Shown here in pieces: positions 24,858 through 34,376 of a DNA stretch of 64,000 bases. The notes beneath the pieces were generated by a model. It was not told the DNA's origin and ran no database searches. It saw only the letters and a list, made by a program, of their open reading frames with translations. Position numbers and translations under genes: made by a program. The stretch comes from Nodosilinea sp. FACHB-141 (lineage in GTDB: Bacteria > Cyanobacteriota > Cyanobacteriia > Phormidesmidales > Phormidesmidaceae), in contig NZ_JACJPP010000018.1 in assembly GCF_014696135.1 (NCBI RefSeq), positions 1 through 64,000 on the forward strand, in the 5' to 3' direction. How positions within the stretch are numbered: position 1 is the stretch's first letter; the number at the start of each line of letters is the position of its first letter.

Positions 24858-25928
24858 ATGCACCAAACCCAGGATCTTCACGTTGTTGAGACTCGCCCTC
24901 TAGTCAGCCCAGCGCTGCTGCACCACGAGTTTCCGATGTCGGCAGAGGCGGCAACGCTAGTGGCTGAAGCACGCGATCGCATTCGCCACATTCTCTACAA
25001 CGAAGACCGTCGCCTGCTCGTCATCGTCGGCCCCTGCTCAGTGCACGATATCGACGCCGCCTATGAGTATGGCCAAAAGCTGGTCAACCTGCGCCACGAG
25101 CTCTCGGGCCAGCTCGAAATCATCATGCGGGTTTACTTCGAGAAACCGCGTACCAACGTCGGCTGGAAGGGTCTGATCAACGACCCTCACCTCGACGGCA
25201 GCTACGACATCAACACCGGCCTGCGCCTAGCCCGCAAGCTGCTGCTCGACCTGGCCCACCTAGGGCTGCCTGCCGCCACCGAGCTGCTCGACCCGGTGAC
25301 GCCGCAGTATATTGCCGACCTGATTGCCTGGACTGCGATCGGCGCTCGCACTACGGAGAGCCAGACTCACCGCGAGATGGCCTCGGGCCTTTCGATGCCC
25401 ATCGGCTTTAAGAACAGCACCGATGGCAGTCTGCAAGCCGCGATGAATGCCATGGTGGCCGCCAGCCGCCCCCACCACTTTTTGGGCATTAACCAGAGCG
25501 GTCTGGCTAGCATTGTCACCACCACTGGCAACCCTGACGGACATTTAGTGCTGCGGGGCGGCAAAGATGGTCCCAACTTTAGCGCCGACCATGTGGTCAA
25601 AGCCGCTGAAGAAATGGCTAAGCTTAAGCTCAACCACCGCATGATGGTTGATTGCAGCCACGCCAACGCCAATAAAGACCACAACCGCCAAACTAATGTG
25701 TTGGATGACATTGCAGCCCAGGTGCGCGACGGCTCACGCCACATTCTCGGGGTGATGATCGAGAGCCATCTGAAGGCAGGCAGTCAATCGATCCCCGACA
25801 ATTTGCGGCAGCTCACCTACGGCCAGAGCATCACCGATGCCTGTGTTGACTTCGACACTACCGCCGCAATGCTGCGGAAGTTGGCTAGCGCAGTAGAGCC
25901 ATCGCTGCAAACCGCACCTCTCAGTTAA
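24858..25928 (+). CDS. aroG: 3-deoxy-7-phosphoheptulonate (DAHP) synthase, class I
   Basis: A 356-residue class I (AroG/F/H-type) enzyme condensing phosphoenolpyruvate and erythrose-4-phosphate, the first step of the shikimate pathway. Recognised motifs are LLVIVGPCSVHDIDAA, IIMRVYFEKPRTNVGWKGL, AIGARTTESQTHREMASGLS, GFKNSTDGSLQAAMNA and MMVDCSHANANKDH. These contain the conserved metal-binding Cys and His and the phosphate-binding residues. Full length. The N-terminal extension with the regulatory region suggests feedback control by an aromatic amino acid, but which one cannot be read here. Confidence 0.96.
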   Translation: MHQTQDLHVVETRPLVSPALLHHEFPMSAEAATLVAEARDRIRHILYNEDRRLLVIVGPCSVHDIDAAYEYGQKLVNLRHELSGQLEIIMRVYFEKPRTNVGWKGLINDPHLDGSYDINTGLRLARKLLLDLAHLGLPAATELLDPVTPQYIADLIAWTAIGARTTESQTHREMASGLSMPIGFKNSTDGSLQAAMNAMVAASRPHHFLGINQSGLASIVTTTGNPDGHLVLRGGKDGPNFSADHVVKAAEEMAKLKLNHRMMVDCSHANANKDHNRQTNVLDDIAAQVRDGSRHILGVMIESHLKAGSQSIPDNLRQLTYGQSITDACVDFDTTAAMLRKLASAVEPSLQTAPLS

Positions 25929-26028
25929 GCTAAATTATCCATAAGTTGGGCCACTGCCTTAGTTGGCTGCCCCGATGTGCGAACCCCTACAACTTTGTGA
26001 ATGGCGTTGTTGAATTGAGGCGCGAATT

Positions 26029-26064
26029 TTTTGCAGGGGCGAGCAGTCGTTTGCCCCTGCAAAA
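26029..26064. repeat. GCAGGGGC/GCCCCTGC inverted repeat
   Basis: TTTTGCAGGGGC (26029-26040) and its exact complement (26053-26064) flank a 12-base loop, in the gap between aroG and the frameshifted membrane gene. It is of the same general class as the GTAGGGGC palindromes at 34126, 34299 and 41487 and may also serve as a terminator. Confidence 0.6.
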
Positions 26065-26146
26065 GGTCAAACTTTTGGATTCATCCTTGCACTCAGCAAT
26101 TTCACAAATCGTCGGTCTACCTCATTAGGGTATTTGCCCAAACACC

Positions 26147-27213
26147 TTAATCTGCGTAACCCAAACTCAATAGAACGAACAGGAAAAAGTTTGTGGTTAG
26201 CGCTACTGAACCAATGCCGCTGCCCAGGGAGAGAAACTTTCTAATGGATTGATTGGTGTACAGCTTAAGCAAAATAGCAGCGGCAACTGCTAGAGCAATC
26301 GAAATGGCTGTAGCAAGCCACATTAGTGGATACCCCTGCTGAACCAAGGCATTGTCTGATAAACCTAAAAAAGAGAGCACATGGTGTGAATTCCACATCA
26401 AAGACTGCCAACAGAGACTAAAGATCCCAGCACTGATGCCAATGCTGATTAGAATCCTGGTGAATTGATTCAACCTTTGCCAAAGCAGAAAGCGGTGGCC
26501 AGAGCTGTTCCGGCACCTAAGGCGATCGCTCCTCCATTGACAACCCAATCCCAAGTGTTAGGCGTAAATCCGTACGGCGTTACCAAGTCGTACTGCACAC
26601 GACCGAGGAAACCCCAAACTAAGTGATACACGCCGAATCCACAGGCAAGACTTGTAAAAGCTTTGCTCAATTTCCCGGGTTTCACCCAGGTCGAAAACGC
26701 AGCAATAATACCTGCTCCAATAGACAGAGCTGCGCTAATCCACATGATACGTAGTTCACCTAACTGCATGAGAGCATTGATTCCCCAATAGTCTTGCTTG
26801 ACAGCCTGTAGTTGCTGAGAGCTTAATCCTAGATCGGTAATCTCATATATATCGGACAATATAGGGGCATAGGTTTGCCCTGTTTTTTGACAGTTAAGCG
26901 ATCGCCCATCATACAAAGCACGACAATCACTAAAGTAGTATTGATTGTCGTTTCCTTTAGTTAGGCTAAGGTCTAGCGAACGATTTTGAATTTTTGTTTG
27001 GCACTGAAATTGCTGTTCTGTTTCTGTGCAAGTAAAACTCTTATTGGGCAAGTGAACGACAGCGCTGTCTTCGCCTCTAATGGCTGCACTAGCAAAGGGG
27101 GTGGTGCTAGGCACACTTGGAGCATTAGACAGAAGTAAAAATAGAAAAGCACCGGCTAGTGCTATCCATAAACTGGATAAAAATCTTGATAGAAATAATA
27201 CTGCTCTACGCAT
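26147..27213 (-). pseudogene. Six-helix membrane protein of unknown function, frameshifted copy
   Basis: Two overlapping minus-strand frames, 27213 to 26470 and a second ending at 26147, together match end to end the intact protein at 37803-38867. The first frame gives an N-terminal membrane anchor (LFLSRFLSSLWIALA), an extracytoplasmic region with LPNKSFTCTETEQQFQCQ, then several helices, ending abruptly in AFCFGKG. The second frame resumes with LLWQRLNQFTRILIS and continues to LSLGYAD. Adding one base near 26485-26490 restores a 355-residue protein, against 354 in the paralogue. Function unknown; the paired cysteines outside the membrane suggest a folded periplasmic or lumenal domain. Confidence 0.8.
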
Positions 27214-27602
27214 TGCTCTTGATCCCCCAAAAGTTGGGCTGCTTGTATAAGTAAAAAGCCTTAATTAAACGATGGTGAAGGATGTGTTGCGGCAGTGATC
27301 AACACCAGCTGAAGCTAACTCACACACTGCTAGAGTCAGTTTCGGTGTATCACCCGCGGCGATGACGCACCCTAAGAATAATTAGGTCTGCTTAATATAG
27401 ATGTTCCCCACAATCTAGAAGTTTCAAGCAACCGGCCTGGAACAGGCTACTTCATTCAATCTTTAAAGCTGTGAACCGTTCAGAAGAAGCGAACCTGTTG
27501 GGGCTTAGGAACTGTGGCTCTATTTATACTGCAAAAGACTGGTTAGCTGGCGGAATAAACGGTCTCTGAGTTGGCAACCAAACGCCAGCGGGGGCATTAA
27601 CC
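27214..27602. other. Intergenic region, nothing convincing
   Basis: About 390 bp between the frameshifted membrane gene and the next small membrane gene. A CTGTTGGGGCTTAGG-containing stretch reads as plausible peptide for about 35 codons but has no start and no continuation. No repeat or RNA recognised. Confidence 0.35.
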
Positions 27603-27884
27603 CTAAAAAGATTTGAGCATCAGCAGCACAAAGCCTGTGCCGTAGAGCCATGGCAGCGCAACCAAGCCAAAGACAACTGGTTGCGGCGACCGGCCATACG
27701 CTATTGCCACGCCGACCCCAGAGACGACAAACATGACGGGAACCAGTAGCGCGGCGACCAGAAGTAAGTTGACCCAGGGCACTTTCATATTTGCGATGCT
27801 AATAATGCTCGCTACGGCAAACAGAGCGCCAAGCACGGTTCCTGCGACACATACCAAGCTGTTGATAATGACAGGTAGGGGCAT
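27603..27884 (-). CDS. Small membrane protein, function unknown
   Basis: From ATG 27884 this encodes 93 residues. The start is decided by GGAGG eleven bases upstream; the longer frame from 27935 adds 17 residues without a site. Three hydrophobic helices are evident: LVCVAGTVLGALFAVASII, VNLLLVAALLVPVMFVVSGV and VFGLVALPWLYGTGFVLL. No family recognised. It ends without a clear terminator and is preceded on the same strand, 66 bp away, by the mutarotase-like gene, so the two may be co-transcribed. Confidence 0.65.
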   Translation of the reverse strand: MPLPVIINSLVCVAGTVLGALFAVASIISIANMKVPWVNLLLVAALLVPVMFVVSGVGVAIAYGRSPQPVVFGLVALPWLYGTGFVLLMLKSF

Positions 27885-27950
27885 CTTGGAACCTCCGGGC
27901 AATGAAGCCGGTGATGAAACGGCCGCAAGCCGCAAATCATAGCAGGGGCA

Positions 27951-28916
27951 TCATCCCAGTTTTAGGCTCTCGGGTTCATGCTCATTCTCGCACTGTAGCT
28001 GCACTGTGAGACTGCGGCGCTGGTTCTCCTGGGGTTTTAGCACCGCCGCTGTGCCGTTGCGACAGGCCTCTTCTAGATCAGAGGGGAGAGTCGTGCAGGG
28101 TTCTACCACAACCACATAGTGGCCCTGCCACCCACCATAGCTCTGAAACATCCACACATAGGGAAAGTCGGCTTGATCAAAGGTCATCAGCAAGGACGAC
28201 TGGCTGCGCTGATGACGAATACCGCAAAACCCTTGCGCTAGCTCAGACGTGTAGTAAAACTCTCGAAGCTGCGACGAAGGTGGCGGCATAATCCGCAGAT
28301 CAACCGCTTCGCCACTCGCATCGATCGCATGAGGAAAACGCGTTTTGCCCGGCTGGCCAATGATTTTGCTGAACTCTAAAAACGCCGGTTCGACCCAGCA
28401 GTCGGGCAGTGATATTTCGTCGCCAGCTTCGATCGCGATCGCAGCATGGTGCTTAAACAAAAACGGAATCTCGGCTTCAGACTGATTTTGAAACGAGTAA
28501 ATCAGTCTGGCCTCTGGCTTTTCGGCATCGAGCTGAATCGTTTTTTCGACCCGCACGGGCACGGTTTGGCACTGGTACCCCAGCTTCAGGCTGAGGGGTG
28601 AGCTGTCCAAAATTTCCCATCGCTGCGACCATAGCTCGCCGTGGTCAGCCAAATCTCGTCCCTGAAACTCTCCAGCGGCATCGTTAGGGAACACCTCATC
28701 CCAGCCGCCTGTCCACTCATCGTCAAAAGAAGCTCCAACGGCTAGCGATCGCGTTGCTTCAGGCGCGTAGCCAGCTGGGTGCCAAAGCCAGGCATGCCCC
28801 GTTTGCAGGTCTTCTAGCTGGTCGATCCGTCCCCCTAGGTCGGGGCGAATCGTGAGCTTAATATGAGAATTTTCTAGGATTAGAAGCTGGGCTTGCTCTA
28901 CTGTTTCCAGTGCCAT
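27951..28916 (-). CDS. Aldose 1-epimerase (galactose mutarotase)-like protein
   Basis: A 321-residue protein with the beta-sandwich mutarotase-like pattern: an N-terminal LTIRPDLGGRIDQLEDLQTG (the P-x-L-G-G-R-I strand pair), FDDEWTGGWDEVFPND, an HGELWSQRWEI segment with a possible catalytic His, and a central LFKHHAAIAIEAGDEI. The order GG(W)DEVFP then HGxxW is typical of aldose-epimerase-like enzymes acting on sugar anomers or modified sugars. The exact substrate is unknown. Single gene or upstream partner of the small membrane gene. Confidence 0.8.
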   Translation of the reverse strand: MALETVEQAQLLILENSHIKLTIRPDLGGRIDQLEDLQTGHAWLWHPAGYAPEATRSLAVGASFDDEWTGGWDEVFPNDAAGEFQGRDLADHGELWSQRWEILDSSPLSLKLGYQCQTVPVRVEKTIQLDAEKPEARLIYSFQNQSEAEIPFLFKHHAAIAIEAGDEISLPDCWVEPAFLEFSKIIGQPGKTRFPHAIDASGEAVDLRIMPPPSSQLREFYYTSELAQGFCGIRHQRSQSSLLMTFDQADFPYVWMFQSYGGWQGHYVVVVEPCTTLPSDLEEACRNGTAAVLKPQENQRRSLTVQLQCENEHEPESLKLG

Positions 28917-29026
28917 TCCTACACTGAGTCCTTATTGACTTGCTGCCCCTAAAGGCTACAGGGCAGTCCCCGGCCGTTTACTGCACCTAAAGAGAGATTT
29001 TGCGCTGTTCAGTAGAGAATGCTGAT

Positions 29027-29761
29027 TTAGGACTTGTAAATCAAATCTAGGCTGTTTGCACTGACCTGGCTAGTGGGGCGATCGAGCACTAATTTCCCCG
29101 CCTGGATGCCGAGGATGCGATCGCCATACTTCAGCGCTAGATCGACCTGGTGCAGGTTGCACACTACGGTCAGGCCTTCGTTGCGGCAGAGCGATCGCAG
29201 CAGCCCCAGAACCGTGTGAGCCGTTTCGGGGTCTAGGCTAGCCACCGGCTCATCAGCCAAAATCAGGCTCGCTCGCTGGGTGAGGGCACGGGCGATCGCC
29301 ACCCGCTGCTGCTGTCCACCCGAAAGCCGATCCGCCCGCTGAAAGGCCACATCCAAAAGCTGCACCCGCTCCAGTGCCGCCATGCCCTCCCGTAGTAACT
29401 CTGGCGGAAACTGGTTTAGCCAACAGCGCCAGAGGGAGAGATCCTGCAAGCGTCCGCCCAAGCAATTTTCCAGCGCTGTGCGGCGTCGCACCAGATTGAA
29501 CTGCTGAGCAATGGTGGCCATTTGGGTCCGAGCTTGCCGCAGTTCACGGGCGGAGCAAGTGGTTAGGTTCTGGCCCTGAAAGTAAACCTGGCCTTCCGTC
29601 GGCTTGATCAGCTGTAGAATGCAGCGCATCAACGTCGTTTTGCCCGCCCCACTCGGTCCCAAAATAGCGGTGAAGGTGTGCGGCTCAATCTGAAAGCTAA
29701 TGTCGTCGAGGGCAGTGCGATTCCGGTCGTAAACCTTAGAAAGGTGTTCAATGCTCAGCAT
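29027..29761 (-). CDS. phnC: Phosphonate-type ABC transporter, ATP-binding protein
   Basis: A 244-residue ABC ATPase. Walker A is [13 protein letters not shown] (about residues 36-48), the signature is [15 protein letters not shown] and Walker B is [13 protein letters not shown]. The order and [23 protein letters not shown] near the C-terminus are typical of PhnC. It is third in the unit phnD-phnE-phnC, starting five bases after the phnE stop, and would power uptake of phosphonate, phosphite or a related anion. No C-P lyase gene is in the window. Confidence 0.92.
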   Translation of the reverse strand: MLSIEHLSKVYDRNRTALDDISFQIEPHTFTAILGPSGAGKTTLMRCILQLIKPTEGQVYFQGQNLTTCSARELRQARTQMATIAQQFNLVRRRTALENCLGGRLQDLSLWRCWLNQFPPELLREGMAALERVQLLDVAFQRADRLSGGQQQRVAIARALTQRASLILADEPVASLDPETAHTVLGLLRSLCRNEGLTVVCNLHQVDLALKYGDRILGIQAGKLVLDRPTSQVSANSLDLIYKS

Positions 29762-29765
29762 GACT

Positions 29766-30611
29766 TCATCCTAACCGCTGCCGCAGCCGGGCACTTAGGG
29801 CATCGATCAACGTAACCATGGCCAAAATCAGCAGCAAAATCGTGCAGAGCCGAGGAAAATCTAGCAGCTTTAGGCTGACCAGCAGCTCGTAACCAATACC
29901 GCCCGCACCCACAATCCCTAAAATCACCGACGATCGCACGTTGAACTCCCACAGATAGAGGGTGATGCCGATCAGCCCTGGTAAGGCTTCGGGCAGTACA
30001 GCAAAGGTAAAGGTGCGAATGCGATCGCACCCCGTTGCTTCTACCGCTTCGATCGGCTCAGGCGGCAGGGTCTCTAACACCTCGGCATAGAGCTTGGCCA
30101 TCGACCCGGTCGTGTGCAGAGCCACCCCCAGCGCCCCGGCAAAAGGGCCAAGGCCCACAATTGAGACAAAGAACAGGGCAAAAATGGCTGTATCAATGCC
30201 CCGCAGCAGATTGAGCAAGCTCCGCAACGGCAGCGACAGCAAGCTAAACGGGGTGACGTTGCGGGCCACCATCACGGCCAAAGGCAAGGCCGCGACTATG
30301 GCCGCGCCCGTACCAATAATGGCGATCGCCAACGTCTCCCAAATTGCCCCTAAGAAGCTGGGCAGCTCTGAGAAATCGGGTGGAAACAGCCGCACCAGCC
30401 ATTCGCCCATCTGAGGCAGCCGCGCCCAAAACTGCTGCGGATCGACCTCGGCTCCGTGGGCACTAGCGATGACAACCGCCACCGCCAGCACCCCCCAAAA
30501 GCCCTGCTGAAGAATTTGCCAGAGTCCGCCCTGCCGCTGCCACTCACGCTGCAAGAGCACGTCAAAATCGGTACTAGGGCTACTGCCGTTATTGGATGGT
30601 GGCTCCATCAC
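29766..30611 (-). CDS. phnE: Phosphonate-type ABC transporter, permease
   Basis: A 281-residue inner-membrane permease with about six helices. The EAA loop that contacts the ATPase reads EAVEATGCDRIRTFTFAVLPEALP. The sequence LLRGIDTAIFALFFVSIVGLGPFAGALGVALHTTG, given here in its parts LLRGIDTAIFALFF and FAGALGVALHTTG, is characteristic of PhnE. Its start overlaps the phnD stop by four bases, showing translational coupling. The N-terminal 30 residues are cytoplasmic. Confidence 0.92.
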   Translation of the reverse strand: MMEPPSNNGSSPSTDFDVLLQREWQRQGGLWQILQQGFWGVLAVAVVIASAHGAEVDPQQFWARLPQMGEWLVRLFPPDFSELPSFLGAIWETLAIAIIGTGAAIVAALPLAVMVARNVTPFSLLSLPLRSLLNLLRGIDTAIFALFFVSIVGLGPFAGALGVALHTTGSMAKLYAEVLETLPPEPIEAVEATGCDRIRTFTFAVLPEALPGLIGITLYLWEFNVRSSVILGIVGAGGIGYELLVSLKLLDFPRLCTILLLILAMVTLIDALSARLRQRLG

Positions 30612-31543
30612 TCCAGCTTGCCAACAGATTTGCCAGCCGCCTCGATTGGGCTGTAGTTGCTGCCGTCGGAGACCTCAAAACCGGTGTAGTTTTTGGGCAA
30701 CAGGGTTTGGGTCTGCTCTGGGGTGAGGTTAACCAGCGCATCTTGTAGCCTATTCTTTAGCCCGGCTGGGAAGTCGCCCCGCACCACGATGGGGTCATTG
30801 GGCAGCGGCTCTGACTGCCAAATGATCTTGAGCTGGTTTTTGTCGATCTTGCCCTGCTCGGTCAGCACGTCCAGGTTGCGATCGTAGTCAGAGGCAATAT
30901 CGGTCTGGTCGCTCAACACCGCGATCGCCTGAGCGGCATGGCTAGCCCCTTCGCTATAGTCAAACACCGCTTCGGGATCTAACCCCCGCCGCTTAAACTC
31001 CGCCTGGGGAATTAGCCAGCCCGAGGTGGAACCCACGTCTGCCAGGCTGAGCTTGAGCTTTTGCCCCTGCTGACTGAGCGCAATGGCCTCATCCAACGTG
31101 TCAAAGGGGGCATCGGCTTTGGCCATCAGCACCGAGTAGTAGGTTGGTTTGTCTTTGTACTTAACGGTTGCGATCGCCTCCAGCGTCGGCTCGTTGTGGT
31201 GGGCCAACACATATCCCCAAGGCCCCAGCCAAGCGACGTCTAGGGTGCCCGATCGCAGCGCCTCAGAAATGCCAATCCAGTCGTCGGCCACGGTCACATC
31301 GGCTGGTAAATCTAGCTGCCCGGCCACTTCCTCAAACAGCGGCTCAAACTGCTTGCGGTTCTCATTTGGGGTTGGAAAGTAGGGGCCAACACCAAACTTG
31401 AGTTCTGTCAGCGTCGCCTCAGGAGCGGCTGAATCAGTAGTAGTTTGATTGTCAGATTGAGGCGCACAGGCGACTACAACAACCAGAGCCAGCAATCCGA
31501 TTAGCCAAGCGCTCAGCCAGCCTTTGAGGCGAAATCTATTCAT
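30608..31543 (-). CDS. phnD: Phosphonate/phosphite-type ABC transporter, substrate-binding lipoprotein
   Basis: About 311 residues from ATG 31543, preceded by AAGAAG; an upstream in-frame ATG (31564) has no ribosome-binding site. A lipoprotein signal is clear: positive MNRFRLKGW, a hydrophobic core, and the lipobox VVVAC, so the mature protein is lipid-anchored at about Cys26. The mature part matches the PhnD/PtxB family: KFGVGPYFPTPNENRKQFEPL, LDVAWLGPWGYVLAHH, DVGSTSGWLIPQAEFKRRG and SDQTDIASDYDRNLD. Ligand could be phosphonate, phosphite or a similar anion; the sequence does not decide. It leads the phnD-phnE-phnC operon. Confidence 0.92.
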   Translation of the reverse strand: MNRFRLKGWLSAWLIGLLALVVVVACAPQSDNQTTTDSAAPEATLTELKFGVGPYFPTPNENRKQFEPLFEEVAGQLDLPADVTVADDWIGISEALRSGTLDVAWLGPWGYVLAHHNEPTLEAIATVKYKDKPTYYSVLMAKADAPFDTLDEAIALSQQGQKLKLSLADVGSTSGWLIPQAEFKRRGLDPEAVFDYSEGASHAAQAIAVLSDQTDIASDYDRNLDVLTEQGKIDKNQLKIIWQSEPLPNDPIVVRGDFPAGLKNRLQDALVNLTPEQTQTLLPKNYTGFEVSDGSNYSPIEAAGKSVGKLE

Positions 31544-31714
31544 ACACATCTTCTTTGGGGGCATTTTTAGCTTGCTAGAGACTATTAAATCGCCTCACTG
31601 GCTGCTTTTAATCAAAAGAAAATGAGTAAGTTAGACGCATCGTAATGTCCCCTAGCTCCAAAAGGGTCAGGAACTAGCCATCGACTCCAGCGGCAATACC
31701 TTAAGCGACCAGCG

Positions 31715-32056
31715 TTAAGCCTGATCGCGGCCGTGTACCACAGCTGGAGGCGTGGTCACCTCAACGGCGGTGAAGGGTTCCAGAATTTTGTAGGTGTGAG
31801 ACGCGCCTTCAGGGACAACCCAGGAATTGCCGGGTTCTAGCACAACCGTCTGACCTTCGAGGTGTAGCTCAGCCCGCCCGCTGATGACGTAGCCGATCGC
31901 CTCGTAGGGCCGTTGGGTCTCGGGCTTGGTCTCGCCGGGTTGCTCATTTTCCCACAGCCGCATAGCCAATTTTTTGCTTAGAGCCAGATGCTTTTGCCCC
32001 ATGGCACCGATCGGTGCCGCTTCAGACGTGACTTTGATAACGGTTGTATCGCTCAT
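31715..32056 (-). CDS. Cupin-domain protein
   Basis: A 113-residue single cupin. The conserved beta-barrel motifs are visible: YEAIGYVISGRAELHLEG (first cupin motif, with several expected metal ligands not strictly kept), then LEPGNSWVVPEGASHTYKIL (second motif with the His). Small cupins of this kind bind a metal or small ligand and act as isomerases, dioxygenases or sensors; the reaction is unknown. It is upstream of the phn operon on the same strand, but 171 bp separate it from the phnD start and no link is evident. Confidence 0.85.
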   Translation of the reverse strand: MSDTTVIKVTSEAAPIGAMGQKHLALSKKLAMRLWENEQPGETKPETQRPYEAIGYVISGRAELHLEGQTVVLEPGNSWVVPEGASHTYKILEPFTAVEVTTPPAVVHGRDQA

Positions 32057-32739
32057 AATTTTATGCCTTAGCGGTTTCAGCTAGATTCAGCAAGTAGGCA
32101 TACATGGGCCAAGGCCACAGCGTTGGCGCGGGTTGTGCGCTGCTAGGCAACCCTGGCAATACCTGGCTAAATTCTTTGCAACCGCATTCTAAGAAACTTA
32201 AGGCAAGGCAGCATCTTTCTAATGATGGAGCCTGGCTTTGGCTGCTGGGCGACTTCACCGTTAAGCCAAGTCTGTTCCAGTCTTCTTTAGACACGTGCAG
32301 ATAAAGTGTTCTGTGCCACCTAATCAGTATTACTAAATTGGCCTCTTTCGGTGAATAGAGGCATTTCTATTCTCTCGGATAACTATGGTCGAATAGGGTC
32401 AAAGAAATCGCAGGCAATAAGGGTTTTTGCGGTGAGAAAATTTTCCGTTTTGGTTGAATTATCTAGACAGCTACGTTGTTATCGAAATAGTAGGGCGGTG
32501 GGTATAAATGTCTTTCACTTGAGCCAAACTTGACTTTCTTGGTTCATGCCCATCCTATAGCTTGCCATAAACCAGAATGAAGTCATAAACATGTTGAATA
32601 CGAGACTTTTTCAATTTTGAGCCTGAAATCTGATTAATGCTCAATCCAAAAAATCTTCATTTCTAACCCTAGAGGCTTGCGCCTGTTTAGATCTTCGCTT
32701 TAATCTCTTACACATTGCCTCAGAAGGTTGAACTCTGTC
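32057..32739. other. Long intergenic region, no gene recognised
   Basis: About 680 bp between the cupin gene and the alpha/beta hydrolase, AT-richer than the neighbours. Short frames on both strands at 32061-32304 and 32351-32533 show no family likeness and overlap each other. The region must carry the promoters for the divergent genes. Confidence 0.4.
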
Positions 32740-33852
32740 ATGTTCATGCCCCTCGATTTTTTGTTACGTTTGCTGTCTAATCTGGGAGTAGTTGCCATTC
32801 TTGGAGGTGGATCTTACATTCTCTATCAGTGGTACGAAGGGAATTTCGTCAGCGATCGCTGGCTATATTTGGGCATAGGACTATTACTGTGGTCATTTCT
32901 AGGATTTCTGCCCATTCTGCTAATGCACCGTCCTGGAAAGGATGAACCTACACCGCTGCGCAGCAAACGAGTGCAACGTTTAGCTCGACCAGATGGTAGC
33001 GAAATTGAAGTCGAGTTTTACGGGCCCGATCGCGCTCCGACCCTGATTCTGACTCACGGTTGGGGACCCGACAGCACAGCCTGGTATTACGCCAAAAAGC
33101 AGCTCACCGATCAGTTTCGCGTGGTTGTTTGGGATCTACCGGGTTTAGGAAAATCTCAAAAGCCAAAAAACCGAGACTACTCCCTAGAGAAGTATGCCCG
33201 CGACTTAGAGGCAGTGCTGGCTCTAGTAGACGATCAGCCGGCCATTTTAGTAGGGCACAGCATGGGAGGTATGATCCTGCTGACTTTTAGTCGCCTGTTT
33301 CCAGAACGCTTAGAGCAGCAAGTTGCAGGCTTAATTCTTGTCGATAGCACCTATACTAATCCGCTTAAAACCACTATTTTCAGCAAACTGCTAATGGCGC
33401 TGCAAAAACCTCTGTTAGAGCCGTTGCTGCACCTGGCGATCGCATTCTCTCCTCTGCTATGGCTCACTAGCTGGTTAAGCTATTTGAATGGTTCGGTGTT
33501 GCTCACAACTAAAATATCTGGCTTTACAGGTACAGAGACTCGTGGACAGCTTAATTTTTCTAGTTTAATTGGTATTAAGTCATCACCAGGAGTTTTGGCC
33601 CGAGGAGTTCTAGCAATGTTTAAGTTTAATGAGACAGCAACGTTGCCTAAAATTTCCGTTCCCACGCTTGTTGTTGTTGGTAAGTCCGACATTGCTACAC
33701 GACCTTTTGCCAGCAAACACATGAGTGCAGAAGTGCCTCAATCAGAATTAAGCATGCTGTCGCCAGGAGGGCACATGGCACTAATGGAGCGCAATCAACA
33801 GTTTTCAGACATTGTTCGGGCTTTTAGCACTGCTTGCTTGAAATCAAAATGA
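32740..33852 (+). CDS. Alpha/beta-hydrolase with N-terminal membrane segments
   Basis: About 370 residues from ATG 32740, placed 12 bases after AGAAGG; a TTG at 32728 and an ATG at 32746 are alternatives. Two hydrophobic helices (FLLRLLSNLGVVAILGG and LYLGIGLLLWSFLGFLPIL) anchor the protein. A complete hydrolase domain follows: the oxyanion region LTHGWGPDSTAWYY, the nucleophile elbow VGHSMGGM (about residue 175), an Asp in VVVGKSDIATRP, and the final His in SPGGHMALMERN. Substrate unknown; lipid or ester cleavage is plausible from the membrane anchor. It stands alone. Confidence 0.88.
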   Translation: MFMPLDFLLRLLSNLGVVAILGGGSYILYQWYEGNFVSDRWLYLGIGLLLWSFLGFLPILLMHRPGKDEPTPLRSKRVQRLARPDGSEIEVEFYGPDRAPTLILTHGWGPDSTAWYYAKKQLTDQFRVVVWDLPGLGKSQKPKNRDYSLEKYARDLEAVLALVDDQPAILVGHSMGGMILLTFSRLFPERLEQQVAGLILVDSTYTNPLKTTIFSKLLMALQKPLLEPLLHLAIAFSPLLWLTSWLSYLNGSVLLTTKISGFTGTETRGQLNFSSLIGIKSSPGVLARGVLAMFKFNETATLPKISVPTLVVVGKSDIATRPFASKHMSAEVPQSELSMLSPGGHMALMERNQQFSDIVRAFSTACLKSK

Positions 33853-33979
33853 ACCTAACCGTACAATAATACTGCTGCACCGGAATGACGTTCAAGTTAT
33901 CGACAGGGAACACAGCTTTCTAGAATTGCTAATGCTCCTAGTACTTAACTAAGTTGAATTCTAATGGGCTCTACCAACA

Positions 33980-34030
33980 AAGGTTCAGGATATAAGGTTC
34001 AAGATAGGCCATAAACCTGGAATTTTATAC
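33980..34030. repeat. Intergenic repeat of the AAGGT..ACCTT type
   Basis: AGGTTCAGGATATAAGGTTCAAG is represented here in two halves (AGGTTCAGG and ATAAGGTTCAAG), followed by partial complements ending in TATACCTT. It is a degenerate member of the family seen at 15493, 23920 and 48425, in the 520-bp gap between the hydrolase and the CphA2-like gene. Confidence 0.45.
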
Positions 34031-34125
34031 CTTCCTTTGTCAGCTTCGGCTTAGCAAACTACTAGGTTGAATTAAAACTAATACTGAATCCTACATACAG
34101 AACCCTGATTTAAAGCTGATACTCT

Positions 34126-34154
34126 GTAGGGGCATTGCACTGCAATGCCCCTAC
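34126..34154. repeat. GTAGGGGC palindrome
   Basis: GTAGGGGCATTGCA and its exact complement are separated by a single C: a perfect 14-bp stem. This is one of the commonest intergenic palindrome types in filamentous cyanobacteria. Confidence 0.8.
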
Positions 34155-34298
34155 AAGTTGGGGGTATACAGATAGGATTTGGGATAAAACCTGTAAAGTG
34201 AGCGCAACCGCTAATGCACAGACAAGAAGTCTCGTAATCACCAGTTGTGCACCGCTAAGCTTTACCGTTGGGATTGCTGAATTGAAGCCTGAATGCGG

Positions 34299-34326
34299 GT
34301 AGGGGCAAACCGCCGTTTGCCCCTAC
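34299..34326. repeat. GTAGGGGC palindrome
   Basis: GTAGGGGCAAAC and its exact complement enclose a four-base loop, 51 bp from the stop of the CphA2-like gene, so it may also act as that gene's terminator. Confidence 0.8.
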
Positions 34327-34376
34327 GAGAGACGTTGCCGTTTTGATTCATACCTGTATCTAACAACGCATTGCCA

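Noticed and set aside
32061..32304. Overlapping short frames on both strands after the cupin gene
   Set aside because: They mirror each other, have no ribosome-binding sites and no recognisable motif.
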